From positions 868,001 through 932,000 of the forward strand of contig NZ_CP197417.1 in the NCBI RefSeq assembly GCF_052161615.1: a DNA stretch of 64,000 nt, in the 5' to 3' direction. Under the pieces are notes generated by a model. That model was not told where the DNA came from. It saw nothing but the letters and a program-made list of their open reading frames with translations, and ran no database searches. Below, piece after piece: positions 8,496 through 17,256 of the stretch. The stretch is from Aeoliella sp052161615 (GTDB lineage Bacteria; Planctomycetota; Planctomycetia; Pirellulales; Lacipirellulaceae). The position numbers and the translations under genes were made by a program. Position 1 is the first letter of the stretch. Every line of letters starts with the position of its first letter.

Positions 8496-10038
8496 GAAGC
8501 AATCGCTATCGGTATTGATCGTTGCTGGCGCCCTCCTGGTGCTGCCGTCTTGCTGCATACCCAAAATATGCCGGCCGGAGCAGGGCCCCGAGATGCCCAG
8601 CACCTACAACGGCGATACCTCGCTCGATAGCAGCGCGCAGCTAGGGTACCGCGAGTACTTCGAGGACCCCACGCTTGTCGGACTGATCGACCAAGCGCTC
8701 GTAGGCAACCAGGAACTAAAAATCCTCGCCCAGGACATTCGTATTGCCCAAAACGAAATCCGCGCACGCCGGGGCGACATCTTCCCGTTCTTTAACTTGG
8801 CGGCCTCGGCGGGCATCGACAAGCCGGGCGAGTTCACGCGAGATGGTGCGGTAGAAGATCAACTGCAGATTGCCCCTGGCAAGCCATTCCCCGAGCCGCT
8901 GCCCAACTTCCTGCTCGCCGCGAATGTCGCCTGGGAAATCGACATCTGGAAGAAGCTCCGCAACTCCCGCGACGCCGCGGCCTTGCGTTATCTCGGCACC
9001 CGCGATGGTCAGAACTACATCGTGACGCGCCTCGTCGCGGAAGTCGCCGAAGACTACTACGAGCTCATCGCGCTCGACAACAGTTTGCTGACGCTCGACC
9101 AGACCATCGCGATCCAGGAACAAAGCCTCGACATCGCCAAGGCCCGTAAGGAGGCCGCCCGCGACACCGAACTGGCCGTACAACGTTTCGAGGCCGAAGT
9201 GCGTAAGAATCAGAGCGAGAAGTTCTTGGTGCAGCAGCGCATCGTCGAAGTCGAGAACCGCATCAACTTCAACCTAGGTCGCTACCCACAATTGGTTCAA
9301 CGTTCGTCACTCGACTTCCTCGACTTCGAGCTTCGCGCGCTCAGCATGGGCATGCCCTCACAGTTGCTCGCCAACCGGGCCGACATCCGGCAGGCCGAGC
9401 GGGAAGTCGCGGCGTCGGGTCTCGATGTGCGTGTCGCCCGCGCTCGGTTCTACCCGTCGGTCACCCTGCGAGCGGGCGTTGGCTACGAAGCGTTCAACAC
9501 CAACTATCTTTTTCAAAGCCCCGAGTCGCTCATTTACAACGCGATGGGCGATATCGTCGCGCCGGTCATCAACCGCGCGGCAATCAAGGCCGACTACCAA
9601 TCGGCCAACGCCCGGCAGCTCCAAGCCGTGTACGACTACCAGCAAACCGTGCTGACCGCCTACACCGAGGTGATCAACCGCTTGGCGAAGGTCGACAACT
9701 ACAGCAAAAGCATCGCGCTGAAGAAGCAGCAACTGGCCGCACTCGAGGCCTCGGTCGACAGCGCGACCAAGCTCTTCCAGAACGCCCGCGCCGAATACAT
9801 GGAAGTGCTTCTCGCCCAACGCGACATGATGGAAGCCCGCATGGTGCTGATCGAAACGAAACAGGAGCAGCTCTCTGCCATGGTAAACGCCTACCAGGCT
9901 CTCGGCGGTGGTGGTCGTGCGGGCTTCGATATCCTGACCGACGTCGAAATGATTGCTCCCGGCGAGGAGATCATCCTTCCTCCCAACCAAAACCCCGCCG
10001 AGCCCGTCCCCGCGCCAGAGGCTACCGAAGAACTCTGA
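8443..10038 (+). CDS. RND efflux outer-membrane lipoprotein, OprM/NodT type
   Basis: A 531-residue TolC-like outer-membrane factor. The basic N-terminus and hydrophobic stretch end in a lipobox (LLVLPSC, near residue 32), so the protein should be acylated. Two OEP repeats follow, with long amphipathic helices (EDYYELIALDNSLLTLDQTI; KQQLAALEASVDSATKLFQNAR) and the characteristic RADIRQAEREVAASGLDVRVAR segment. The first ATG (8443, with a second at 8452) lies 53 bases inside the pump gene, and no later start would keep the signal peptide; translational coupling with the pump is likely. A Pro/Glu-rich tail ends the protein. Confidence 0.93.
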   Translation: MNTMNHSVSSSNERRRRKKQSLSVLIVAGALLVLPSCCIPKICRPEQGPEMPSTYNGDTSLDSSAQLGYREYFEDPTLVGLIDQALVGNQELKILAQDIRIAQNEIRARRGDIFPFFNLAASAGIDKPGEFTRDGAVEDQLQIAPGKPFPEPLPNFLLAANVAWEIDIWKKLRNSRDAAALRYLGTRDGQNYIVTRLVAEVAEDYYELIALDNSLLTLDQTIAIQEQSLDIAKARKEAARDTELAVQRFEAEVRKNQSEKFLVQQRIVEVENRINFNLGRYPQLVQRSSLDFLDFELRALSMGMPSQLLANRADIRQAEREVAASGLDVRVARARFYPSVTLRAGVGYEAFNTNYLFQSPESLIYNAMGDIVAPVINRAAIKADYQSANARQLQAVYDYQQTVLTAYTEVINRLAKVDNYSKSIALKKQQLAALEASVDSATKLFQNARAEYMEVLLAQRDMMEARMVLIETKQEQLSAMVNAYQALGGGGRAGFDILTDVEMIAPGEEIILPPNQNPAEPVPAPEATEEL

Positions 10039-10084
10039 GCATAGGCAGAGAACGCAAACCTGTGGGCGGCGCAAACCTGTGGGA

Positions 10085-10099
10085 GGGCTCTCCGAGCCC
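10085..10099. repeat. TCC-triloop hairpin repeat, copy 1 (GGGCTC/GAGCCC)
   Basis: A 6-bp stem GGGCTC/GAGCCC closes a TCC loop, inside a conserved frame TGTGGGAG...CGATT. It lies between the 3' ends of the convergent efflux and glycosyltransferase genes. Two further copies (21332-21346 and 60130-60144) have different stems with matching base changes on both arms. A tandem partial duplication of GCAAACCTGTGGG precedes it at about 10054-10082. Confidence 0.8.
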
Positions 10100-10121
10100 G
10101 ATTGGCGATCGCAGACTGGCG

Positions 10122-11273
10122 TCACCACTTGGCGTGCGCAATCGTCTCGCGATACAGTTCAACGTACCCTTGCGTCACGCGGTGCGAATCGAGCCATGTG
10201 CGAACGTACTCCTGCCCGCGCCTTCCTCGCTCGACGAGAGCTTCACGATCGCCCAGCAGCGTGGCGATCTCTTTGGCGAGCACTTCCGGCGTGTTCTCGG
10301 TAATCACGCCACCACCGGCTTCGAGTTCCGGCCAAATGTCGACACCGCGCGTGGTCACCACGGGCGTACCGCAAGCCATTGCCTCGGGCAGCACGAGTCC
10401 GAAGTTCTCTTGGTGTGTTGGCAGCACGAACAAGTCGCACGCCTGGTAGAGCGAGAGCTTCAAGTCGCCCGTCACCAGACCGACGAAGTGCGTGTGGTTG
10501 GCAATGCCACGCACTTTGGCAAGTTCTTCGAGTGCCTCGACGTATGCGGGTTCGCCCGAGCCGGCGATAATTAGTTCGAACGCGTGTGAATCGTGGTGCA
10601 GTAGCGCGGCCGCCTCGATTAGAAGGTCGACGCCTTTCTTAGGATGCAGCCGGCTGAGAAACAACACGGTCGGCTTGTCCGTGGCCATCGCTGGAAACGT
10701 TTGCCGCGCAAGCTCCGCACCAGGCAACTCATCGGGCACGGGAATGTCGACCACCAGCGGCAGCACCACCGACTCGCCCCGCGGATACCATTTGCGTGCT
10801 TGCTGCACTTCTCCTTCGGCAGTCGCATGGACTCTAAAGGCACGCTCGAGCATCTTCTTACCCGCCAGCCACAGGTAAACTCGCTTTTTGAACGGCTTCT
10901 GATCCATGCTCCAATCGTCGAGCATGCCGTGGATGCTCACGACGTAGGGTTTGTGAGCATCGCAGGCGACCTTTGCAAAACCAGCGTTCCGGCGATCCCA
11001 AGGCGTGTGCAAATGCACCACGTTCGACTCACGAACGGCGCTCGGCCAAGCCTCCGAACTGCTTGAGAGATCAATCACCCGCGGCGCGACCGGCTCGCTT
11101 TGCCACTTCGTGGGAACGTCTTTCGTGTCATAGGACGCGAGCGTCACCTCGCACCCCTGGTGCGCGAGCGCCGCGCACAGATCGATCACGCACCGCACCA
11201 CGCCCCCCGCTTCTTCGCGGACGGCGTCGATGTAGTGGAGCACTCGCACGGGTGGGTTCGCAGAATCAGTCAT
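10122..11273 (-). CDS. Glycosyltransferase family 4 protein
   Basis: GT-B fold transferase of 383 residues that should move a sugar from an NDP-sugar donor with retention of configuration. The N-terminal acceptor half has the typical LCAALAHQGCEVTLAS and VHLHTPWDRRNAGFAK segments. The C-terminal donor half has VLFLSRLHPKKGVDLLIEA, IIAGSGEP and the family motif ENFGLVLPEAMACGTPVVTT, in which two Glu eight residues apart (EX7E) contact donor phosphates and ribose. No membrane segment is obvious, so it is probably cytoplasmic or peripheral. It is the last of three same-strand genes and starts 64 bases after the DUF1569 gene. Donor and acceptor are unknown. Confidence 0.9.
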   Translation of the reverse strand: MTDSANPPVRVLHYIDAVREEAGGVVRCVIDLCAALAHQGCEVTLASYDTKDVPTKWQSEPVAPRVIDLSSSSEAWPSAVRESNVVHLHTPWDRRNAGFAKVACDAHKPYVVSIHGMLDDWSMDQKPFKKRVYLWLAGKKMLERAFRVHATAEGEVQQARKWYPRGESVVLPLVVDIPVPDELPGAELARQTFPAMATDKPTVLFLSRLHPKKGVDLLIEAAALLHHDSHAFELIIAGSGEPAYVEALEELAKVRGIANHTHFVGLVTGDLKLSLYQACDLFVLPTHQENFGLVLPEAMACGTPVVTTRGVDIWPELEAGGGVITENTPEVLAKEIATLLGDREALVERGRRGQEYVRTWLDSHRVTQGYVELYRETIAHAKW

Positions 11274-11337
11274 GGCCGTGGTGACAAGGGTTTACGGCAT
11301 GGTGACCGATTGGCGGCGGTGCGGGAAGGGGAGTTGT

Positions 11338-11826
11338 TCAGCGGGGCTCGGGGATCAGGAAGCTCAAGTGCAACTCAGCGTGACGGCAGTGGAACTGGAG
11401 CCATTCGTCCGGCGTCATCGGCCCCAACGTTGGAGATCGCGGCGGCAGGTCCGCCGTCTTGAAGCGCTCAATGGATTTCTTAAGGTGCGCGACCCCTTCG
11501 TCGTCCGTCGCTCCGTCTTTCGGCATGAAGATTGGCCGCATGCCTGCCGGCATCCGGAATCCGGCGGGAAGCGTTTCGCGAAGCGCGCGGGACTTCAATA
11601 GCGGGCCGATGAGTCCGATGAACCATCCTGGCTGATACTGGTTGTTGTCCGTCGCGCTGTCCAGCGCGTTGGCCAAGTGATCGGCGATTTCGCCCAGCGA
11701 CCAGTTCCCCAGCCGCGTGTAAGGCCCACTCGCTAGCTGCTCGACGTCGGCCCAAACTTCGTCGAGCGACTCGAACCGCAGTTTCCGCCTTCCGGTGGCA
11801 CGTTTTGTGTTGATCGTCGTCGACAT
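11338..11826 (-). CDS. DUF1569 family protein
   Basis: A 162-residue cytoplasmic protein. The body fits DUF1569, a DinB-like helical family common in planctomycetes: RLGNWSLGEIADHLANALD supplies a first His, and EWLQFHCRHAELHLSFL supplies a cluster of His near the C-terminus, as expected for a metal site on a four-helix bundle. The frame is open further upstream, but the ATG at 11826 (MSTTINTKRATGRR) starts just after the cytochrome gene ends, with a 10-base gap, so I take that. Molecular function of the family is not known; it is co-transcribed with the cytochrome gene. Confidence 0.85.
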   Translation of the reverse strand: MSTTINTKRATGRRKLRFESLDEVWADVEQLASGPYTRLGNWSLGEIADHLANALDSATDNNQYQPGWFIGLIGPLLKSRALRETLPAGFRMPAGMRPIFMPKDGATDDEGVAHLKKSIERFKTADLPPRSPTLGPMTPDEWLQFHCRHAELHLSFLIPEPR

Positions 11827-11836
11827 GATTGGAGTC

Positions 11837-12976
11837 CTAAGCTTCCTTCTGCTCTCCCTCCGCCGGCTTCGCTTCCTCGGCTGGCTTGTTGAGCTCTTCC
11901 AATTGCTTCTTGATTTCGCCCAAACGATCGGCGGAAGCCTTTTGCGTGGCCTCGGCTGATTCCATCGCCTTCTTCGCTTCTTCGAGCGCGGTGGCAGCAG
12001 CGGCGTTTTCGGCTTCGACTCGTGCAAGTTCCTCGGTCAGTCGCTCGCGTACCACGCCCGGGTGATCCCAACCCAAGTTCACTTCAAGACCCGGCGTGTG
12101 CTTTTCTAAAGCCTTCGCCGCATCGTAGCTCGCCGCGGTCTGCCAGAGATACAACTTCTCAAGAGCCGCAACGCTTTTCAAGGCTTCGAGCGACGCGTCC
12201 GTCACCTTGGTGCTATGCAAGTTCAAGTAGGCAAGATAGGGCATCTCAACTAGCCACGATACGGTCGCATCGCCCACGCCAGTCTTCTCCAAGTGCAGCG
12301 TGTCGAGGTTTACCAACTGCTTGAGCGATTCGCCGCACGCGTCGGTGATCTTGGTACCCGACAAATCGAGCTCCACAATCTGACCGGCAAGCGGAACGAG
12401 CGCCGCCACCGTCTCGTCCGTCACCTGCTCGCGCGACGAGGGAAAGCTCACCCGCAGTTCGTTGCTACCCGAGTACAACGGAATCACCAAGGCACCGGTC
12501 GCCTCGACGGCCTTCATCGCTTCGGGCGAAGCCGCTTCGAGCTTCGGACGTTCGGGCACGTCCTTCTTCGCCGGCGCGGCTTCTTCCATCGGTGCCTCGG
12601 CGGCAGGGGCGTCGGCCGTCACCAGCGTGCCTCCCTCGGCGATCCACTGCTTGATCAGGTTCACGTCCTTCTCGCTCAGCGGGTCGGCACCCTTGGGCAT
12701 CCGCTTCGAGTCGTCCTTCGGCAATACCAGCCGCGCGTACAGTTCGCTCTTGTCGGGATCCTTGGCAATCAACAGATCGCTGTGGTCCTTCATCCCTTGC
12801 TCAATCGCCTCGGGCGAGTGCAGCCGAAGACGGCCCAAACCTTTGTCGGCTCCGTGGCACCCAGCGCAGTGAGCGGCGAAGATCGGTGCGATCTCGGTGT
12901 TGAAGTCGACCGCGAGACTCGTGGAAGCCGTTGACGCGAGAGCCAGCGAAGCAAACAGCACAGGGAGGGACCGCAT
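11837..12976 (-). CDS. Planctomycete-type cytochrome c with leucine-rich repeats
   Basis: A 379-residue exported protein. After the signal peptide (ends near ASTSLA) comes a monohaem cytochrome domain of the planctomycete type: VDFNTEIAPIFAAHCAGCHG supplies the CxxCH haem site, and KRMPKGADPLSEKDVNLIKQWI contains the likely distal Met. A Pro/Ala/Glu linker leads to leucine-rich repeats (VELDLSGTKITDACGESLKQL, LDTLHLEKTGVGD, YLNLHSTKVTDASLEALKSV) that could bind another protein. The C-terminus is a highly charged coiled coil ending in Lys/Glu/Ala/Pro. The combination suggests a periplasmic electron carrier tethered to a partner. It heads an operon with DUF1569. Confidence 0.9.
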   Translation of the reverse strand: MRSLPVLFASLALASTASTSLAVDFNTEIAPIFAAHCAGCHGADKGLGRLRLHSPEAIEQGMKDHSDLLIAKDPDKSELYARLVLPKDDSKRMPKGADPLSEKDVNLIKQWIAEGGTLVTADAPAAEAPMEEAAPAKKDVPERPKLEAASPEAMKAVEATGALVIPLYSGSNELRVSFPSSREQVTDETVAALVPLAGQIVELDLSGTKITDACGESLKQLVNLDTLHLEKTGVGDATVSWLVEMPYLAYLNLHSTKVTDASLEALKSVAALEKLYLWQTAASYDAAKALEKHTPGLEVNLGWDHPGVVRERLTEELARVEAENAAAATALEEAKKAMESAEATQKASADRLGEIKKQLEELNKPAEEAKPAEGEQKEA

Positions 12977-13139
12977 GATTGAACTCCAGAGAACTAGGAG
13001 GGACTTCGGGGCAGGACTTTCTATTTTAGCTCAGCGGCGAGCCCGGCTCCAGCATTGCCCGCTGCCCGGCAATCCCGCACCTGTTATGATGATCGCACTT
13101 CCAGATTTTCGACTTTGGCCCCCACGGACGCCCCCGACC

Positions 13140-14930
13140 ATGCTCCGCCCCCTCGCGATTGCCGCACTATTTGCCATCGTTTTTTCGCACGCCACGTCCA
13201 AGACGTACGCCCAAACCGCTGGCAACCAAACCGCCGGCGACCAGCTCCGCTCGCTCATCGACGACACGTGGGAGTATCGCCTCGCCCAGTCGCCGCTCTT
13301 CGCGACGCGGGTCGGCGACCATCGGGCGAACGATCGCCTCGACTCGCTCACGATCGAGGACATTGACCGCCGCGCCCGTGACACGCAGAAGTTCCTTGAC
13401 CGACTAAACGCGATCGACCGCAGCGAACTCGAAGGTGCCGATCCGATTCACTACGCCGTAATGAAGCGCGAACTCGAAGGCGATCTGGCCGAGCATCGTT
13501 TCAAATCGTACCTGACGCCGATCAACAATCGATCGGGCTTTCACATCGAGTTCCCGGAGCTTCGCCGCGAAGTTCCGTTGGTCACTACCAAGGACTACGA
13601 GAACTACATCGCCCGGCTCAACGACTTCGCCCGTTACACCGACGAACACATCGCGCTGATGCGCGAGGGCGTCCGGCTTGGGTACACCGTCCCCTCGGTG
13701 ATCATGGAAGGAAGCCTCGAGTCGGTTGACGCCCATGTGGTGAAGAATCCCGAGCAGAGTTTACTCTACGAGCCACTCAAGTCGCTTCCCACCACCGTGC
13801 CGGCGAGCGAACACGAGCGACTGAAAGCGGCAGCCCGCGACGCGATCGCGAAGAGCTTGGTGCCGGCTTACCAGAAGTTTCAGAAGTTCATGCGTGACGA
13901 GTACCTGCCGAACTGCCGCGACACGATCGCCGCCCGCGCGCTACCTGACGGCCGCGACTTCTACCGCTTCCGTGCCGCAAAGTTTACGACGCTTGACGAC
14001 ATCACCCCCGAGGCCATTCACCAGCAAGGGCTCTCCGAAGTAAAACGAATCCGTGGCGAGATGGACGCGATCATCAAACGCGTCGGCTTCCAGGGCGACT
14101 TCAAAGAGTTCGTCGAGTACCTGCGCAACGAGCCCAAGTTCTACGCCACCACGCCCGAGGGACTTGAGAAGGAGTGTGCCCTTATTTGTAAACGGATGGA
14201 TGGCGAACTGCCGAAGTTGTTCTCGCTGCTCCCGCGAACTCCCTATGGCATCCGGCCGATCCCCGACTACATCGCCCCCAAGACGACCGCCGCCTACTAC
14301 CAACCACCGGCCGGCGATGGCACCCGCGCGGGCTTCTACTGCATCAACACCTACGACCTGCCGAGCCGCCCGCTCTACATGCTCGAAGCGTTGTCGTTCC
14401 ACGAAGCGGTGCCGGGCCATCATTTGCAGATCGCGCTGCAGTACGAGCTCGACGACCTGCCCGAGTTCCGCAAGTTCGCCGACTTCACGGTGTTCGTCGA
14501 AGGCTGGGCGCTCTACTCCGAGCGACTTGGGCTTGAAGTGGGCTTCTACGAAGACCCTTACAGCGACTTTGGGCGATTGTCGATGGAGATCTGGCGGGCG
14601 TGTCGACTTGTTGTCGATCCCGGCATGCACTACCTCGGCTGGACCCGGCAGCAAGCCATCGACTACATGGCCGAGAACACCGCGCTCTCGATGCTCGACA
14701 TCCGCTCGGAAGTCGATCGCTACATCGGCTGGCCTGGTCAAGCCGTGGCTTACAAGATTGGCGAGCTCCGCATCCGCGAACTCCGCGCGATGGCCGAAGC
14801 AGAGCTAGGCGAAAAGTTCGACATCCGCGGCTTCCACGCCGTGGTGCTCGAAAGCGGCGCGGTCCCGCTCGATGTCCTCGAAGAAAACGTCCGCGCCTGG
14901 GTCACCGCCGTCAAGCAAGCTACCTCGTAG
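13140..14930 (+). CDS. DUF885 family putative metallopeptidase
   Basis: A 596-residue exported protein with a clear signal peptide (MLRPLAIAALFAIVFSHA). The catalytic signature is HEAVPGHH at residues 421-428, the HExxx-GHH motif of DUF885, followed by the FVEGWALYSERLGLEVGFY segment with the third ligand region. The rest is helical, as in carboxypeptidase-like members. The ATG at 13140 was chosen because it gives the signal peptide; the open frame continues further upstream into the divergent cytochrome gene. It probably degrades peptides in the periplasm. The substrate is not predictable. Confidence 0.9.
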   Translation: MLRPLAIAALFAIVFSHATSKTYAQTAGNQTAGDQLRSLIDDTWEYRLAQSPLFATRVGDHRANDRLDSLTIEDIDRRARDTQKFLDRLNAIDRSELEGADPIHYAVMKRELEGDLAEHRFKSYLTPINNRSGFHIEFPELRREVPLVTTKDYENYIARLNDFARYTDEHIALMREGVRLGYTVPSVIMEGSLESVDAHVVKNPEQSLLYEPLKSLPTTVPASEHERLKAAARDAIAKSLVPAYQKFQKFMRDEYLPNCRDTIAARALPDGRDFYRFRAAKFTTLDDITPEAIHQQGLSEVKRIRGEMDAIIKRVGFQGDFKEFVEYLRNEPKFYATTPEGLEKECALICKRMDGELPKLFSLLPRTPYGIRPIPDYIAPKTTAAYYQPPAGDGTRAGFYCINTYDLPSRPLYMLEALSFHEAVPGHHLQIALQYELDDLPEFRKFADFTVFVEGWALYSERLGLEVGFYEDPYSDFGRLSMEIWRACRLVVDPGMHYLGWTRQQAIDYMAENTALSMLDIRSEVDRYIGWPGQAVAYKIGELRIRELRAMAEAELGEKFDIRGFHAVVLESGAVPLDVLEENVRAWVTAVKQATS

Positions 14931-14942
14931 CCAGGCGCAATT

Positions 14943-15185
14943 CGTAGCCGGACTCGCAAGAGTTCGGGCTGCCCTCAATAGACCGGCACAATCCTCTGGC
15001 CACGGATCGACACCAATACGCGCGGATGGAAGAAATTAGGAACACAAATCGGCGCTGATCTTCGCTACAAAGTGAAAAGTGCAGAGGCGCTTACATCCGT
15101 GAACATCGGTGTGCATCCGTGGCTAAGAAATCCGCGACCATCCTGCCCAATCCGCGTTCATCCGCGTCCTATTCTTCGGACTCCA
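14943..15185. repeat. CACGGATG-type composite repeat, copy 1
   Basis: Begins with GTAGCCGGACTCGC and continues through GCCACGGATCGACACC, GCGCGGATGGAAGAA, AATCGGCGCTGATCTTCGCT, AAGTGAAAAGTGCAGAGGCG and CATCCGTGGCTA. The same words recur in the same order at 15901-16111. The two copies bracket the Uma2 gene in direct orientation. This copy lacks the right-hand inverted end seen in the second one and instead runs into extra CCGCG/CATCC words. Confidence 0.85.
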
Positions 15186-15198
15186 GCTGGACTGAGCA

Positions 15199-15813
15199 TC
15201 AAGATCGGAAGATTCCCGATCCTTCCTCGGGTCCCGTGTCTTCGGGGAATTCGATCTTCGCATAAACATCGGCGAGCTTCAGCGTGCAACCAATCGACGC
15301 GATCGAAATCGAACCACTCAAGTCACGCGCCTCGGTCAACAGCCAGCCATCCTCCTGACGCGTGTAATGTTCGATGTGAGGGCGTTTCTGCGACACGAGA
15401 AGGTAGTCGCGAAACGATTCGATTTCGCGATACTGCTCGAACTTGCGACCTCGATCGTACGATTCGGTACTGTCACTCAGCACTTCGATCACTACTTGCG
15501 GGTTGAGCAAGGTGTCGAAGTGATCGTCCTCAAACCGAGGCTTCTCACAAGTCACCACCACGTCTGGGTAGGTGTAGAGACCGGTGGTGGGTACTTTGAC
15601 TCGCATGTCGCTTGAGTACACCTCGCACGGCTTCCCACGCAGCGCGTTGTAAATCTCCGCACTGAGGGAGGTGGCGAGCAAATTGTGCTCGCGCGAAGCA
15701 CCGCTCATGGCGAACATCTCGCCACGATAGTACTGGTGGCGAGTCTCGCAATCACGCTCGATCGCCAAATACTCTTCGGGCGAGAGACGCTTTTGAGGAA
15801 GTGCGCTAGCCAT
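15199..15813 (-). CDS. Uma2 family putative endonuclease (DUF820)
   Basis: A 204-residue PD-(D/E)XK-superfamily protein. Typical Uma2 features are LSPEEYLAIERDCETRHQYYRGEMFAMSGASREHN at the start, YTYPDVVVTCEKP carrying the active Asp, and NPQVVIEVLSDSTESYDRGRKFEQYREIESFRDYLLVSQ carrying the Glu and downstream Lys. Uma2 proteins are numerous in cyanobacteria and planctomycetes; a nuclease activity is predicted from the fold, but the biological role is not settled. It stands alone and lies between two copies of one composite repeat, which suggests acquisition together with them. Confidence 0.92.
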   Translation of the reverse strand: MASALPQKRLSPEEYLAIERDCETRHQYYRGEMFAMSGASREHNLLATSLSAEIYNALRGKPCEVYSSDMRVKVPTTGLYTYPDVVVTCEKPRFEDDHFDTLLNPQVVIEVLSDSTESYDRGRKFEQYREIESFRDYLLVSQKRPHIEHYTRQEDGWLLTEARDLSGSISIASIGCTLKLADVYAKIEFPEDTGPEEGSGIFRS

Positions 15814-15900
15814 GGCTACTTTGTGGTGGCGGTGTCATTGAATGGGTTAATTTCCTTATTATCGACGCTTTGGAGAGGTTGAGCAAGTCGAACCTGCATA

Positions 15901-16111
15901 GTAGCCGGATTTGCAAAGGTTCGGGCTGCCCGTCGTTCAGAACCAGATCGTTTAGCCACGGATCAACACAGATACGCACGGATGGAAGAAGTTTAGGAAC
16001 ACGAATCGGCGCTGATCTTCGCTAATAAGTGAAAAGTGCAGAGGCGCATACATCCGTGGAGATCGGTGTGCATCCGTGGCTAGATTCCCGAACTCTGGCG
16101 AGTCCGGCTAC
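15901..16111. repeat. CACGGATG-type composite repeat, copy 2, with inverted ends
   Basis: A 211-bp element. The left end GTAGCCGGATTTGC and the right end GCGAGTCCGGCTAC are inverted relative to each other, and the pairing extends inward through GGTTCGGG/CCCGAACT. Inside, AGCCACGGAT and ATCCGTGGCT form a second inverted pair. The central words match copy 1 upstream of the Uma2 gene. No coding capacity. Confidence 0.85.
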
Positions 16112-16123
16112 GATCACGAGCCT

Positions 16124-16864
16124 TCAACCGGTCGTCCACATCGCCCGCACCAAGATCGCCATCGCCGAAGCCGCCGACACTCCGAGCACCGCCGGGCGCA
16201 TCGCGCGTTGATCGAGATAACGCGTGGCGAACGTCGAGATCCAGAAGCCCAGGATAATGCCCGGAAGTAGCAGCAGTCCGAGCCACGCGTCGTCCACCGT
16301 GAACTTGCCGACCCATGCCAAGCATAGAATCGCAAACGTCGACCCGATGGCGAAGATGGCCGATAGCGTCGCGCGGATGTGCTCGCCACGCTGCGACTGA
16401 TACACCAGCGCCATCGGGGGCCCACCTGTTGCCGCGAGTGTGTTGGAGATGCCAGAAACAAGGCTCACGAGAAACAAGTTCGTACGAGTGAACGGTAGCG
16501 ACCAACCACCAAAACCGATCCCGACTGCTACCAAAATGACAATAGCGAACAGAATGTTGAACAGCCGCTGGTCGATCATGCTCACCAAGTAAGCGGTAGG
16601 CAGAGTCGTCGCGAATCTCGCCAATGACGAGATCACCACCTCACTTCCCACCACCGCGTGCCGTTCGCGGCATAGCACCATTAGCGAGAGCGCCGTCGCT
16701 GACAGCATGAGCGAGCCCGGCACCATCGTCGGTGCGATGATTAGCAGCACCGGCGCCGAAACCATGGCGAGCCCAAAACCTACCGAACCCTGTACCACCG
16801 CGCCGAGCGTCGTGACCACGATCGCCAGCACAACGCTCTCAATAGGAAGACCAAGCAGTTGCAC
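16124..16864 (-). CDS. TauE/SafE (TSUP) family membrane exporter
   Basis: About 246 residues with seven to eight hydrophobic segments, beginning LPIESVVLAIVVTTLGAVVQGSVGFG. The first-half signature GSVGFGLAMVSAPVLL and the second-half GISNTLAATGGPPMALVY are the two repeated TSUP motifs. Members export sulfite, sulfoacetate or other small organosulfur anions across the inner membrane. Start choice is uncertain: GTG at 16864 places the first membrane helix at the N-terminus, whereas a TTG at 16933 adds 23 basic residues; neither has a good ribosome binding site. No sulfur-metabolism neighbours help to name a substrate. Confidence 0.85.
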   Translation of the reverse strand: MQLLGLPIESVVLAIVVTTLGAVVQGSVGFGLAMVSAPVLLIIAPTMVPGSLMLSATALSLMVLCRERHAVVGSEVVISSLARFATTLPTAYLVSMIDQRLFNILFAIVILVAVGIGFGGWSLPFTRTNLFLVSLVSGISNTLAATGGPPMALVYQSQRGEHIRATLSAIFAIGSTFAILCLAWVGKFTVDDAWLGLLLLPGIILGFWISTFATRYLDQRAMRPAVLGVSAASAMAILVRAMWTTG

Positions 16865-16975
16865 GGAAGGATGCCGAGGGTGCGGGGCAGGGGAGGGAAC
16901 TCTAATTGTCCGCCGAGCGAAGCCGTGCGTCAAAAGGGGGACGAGATTACAAATGAAGTATGGTAATTTGATTTC

Positions 16976-17004
16976 TTGCCTCTCCGAGGTTTTGGGACGA
17001 TAAT
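16976..17004 (+). promoter_or_regulatory. Candidate sigma-70-like promoter of toxin-antitoxin operon
   Basis: TTGCCT at 16976-16981 and GATAAT at 16999-17004 are separated by 17 bases. The start codon of the antitoxin lies 36 bases further on, preceded by a GGAG at 17030-17033. This is a match to the consensus by eye, not an experimental promoter. Confidence 0.45.
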
Positions 17005-17040
17005 GGCTATGGTTGTCCTGTTATCAAGCGGAGATCCTAT

Positions 17041-17253
17041 ATGTCCGAACAAGAATTAGTTGACCAACGACTGGGCGCACTTGAGCGAGAGGTCGCCCAG
17101 ATTAAGCAGGTAATAGCGACTTCACTCCCGACCGGGAAGAATTGGGTGGAGGAGATATCTGGCTCGATGGTAGAGTTTCCAGAGTTCGACGAGGTGGCCG
17201 AGTTAGGGCGAGAGTGGCGGCAGAGAATGAATGAAATAGATCAGCAAAACTAG
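17041..17253 (+). CDS. Antitoxin of PIN toxin pair
   Basis: A 70-residue acidic protein. An N-terminal coiled coil (LVDQRLGALEREVAQIKQVI) is followed by NWVEEISGSMVEFPEFDEVAELGREWRQ, a segment seen in antitoxins encoded just before VapC-like PIN toxins in cyanobacteria and planctomycetes. The C-terminal part would block the toxin active site and the N-terminal part may dimerise; there is no recognisable AbrB or ribbon-helix-helix DNA-binding motif. Three bases separate it from the toxin start, so the two are translated together. Autoregulation is the family norm but is not visible here. Confidence 0.82.
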   Translation: MSEQELVDQRLGALEREVAQIKQVIATSLPTGKNWVEEISGSMVEFPEFDEVAELGREWRQRMNEIDQQN

Positions 17254-17256
17254 CCA

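Noticed and set aside
12897..13139. 81-codon N-terminal extension of the DUF885 gene
   Set aside because: It overlaps the divergent cytochrome gene and would bury the signal peptide that begins at 13140.
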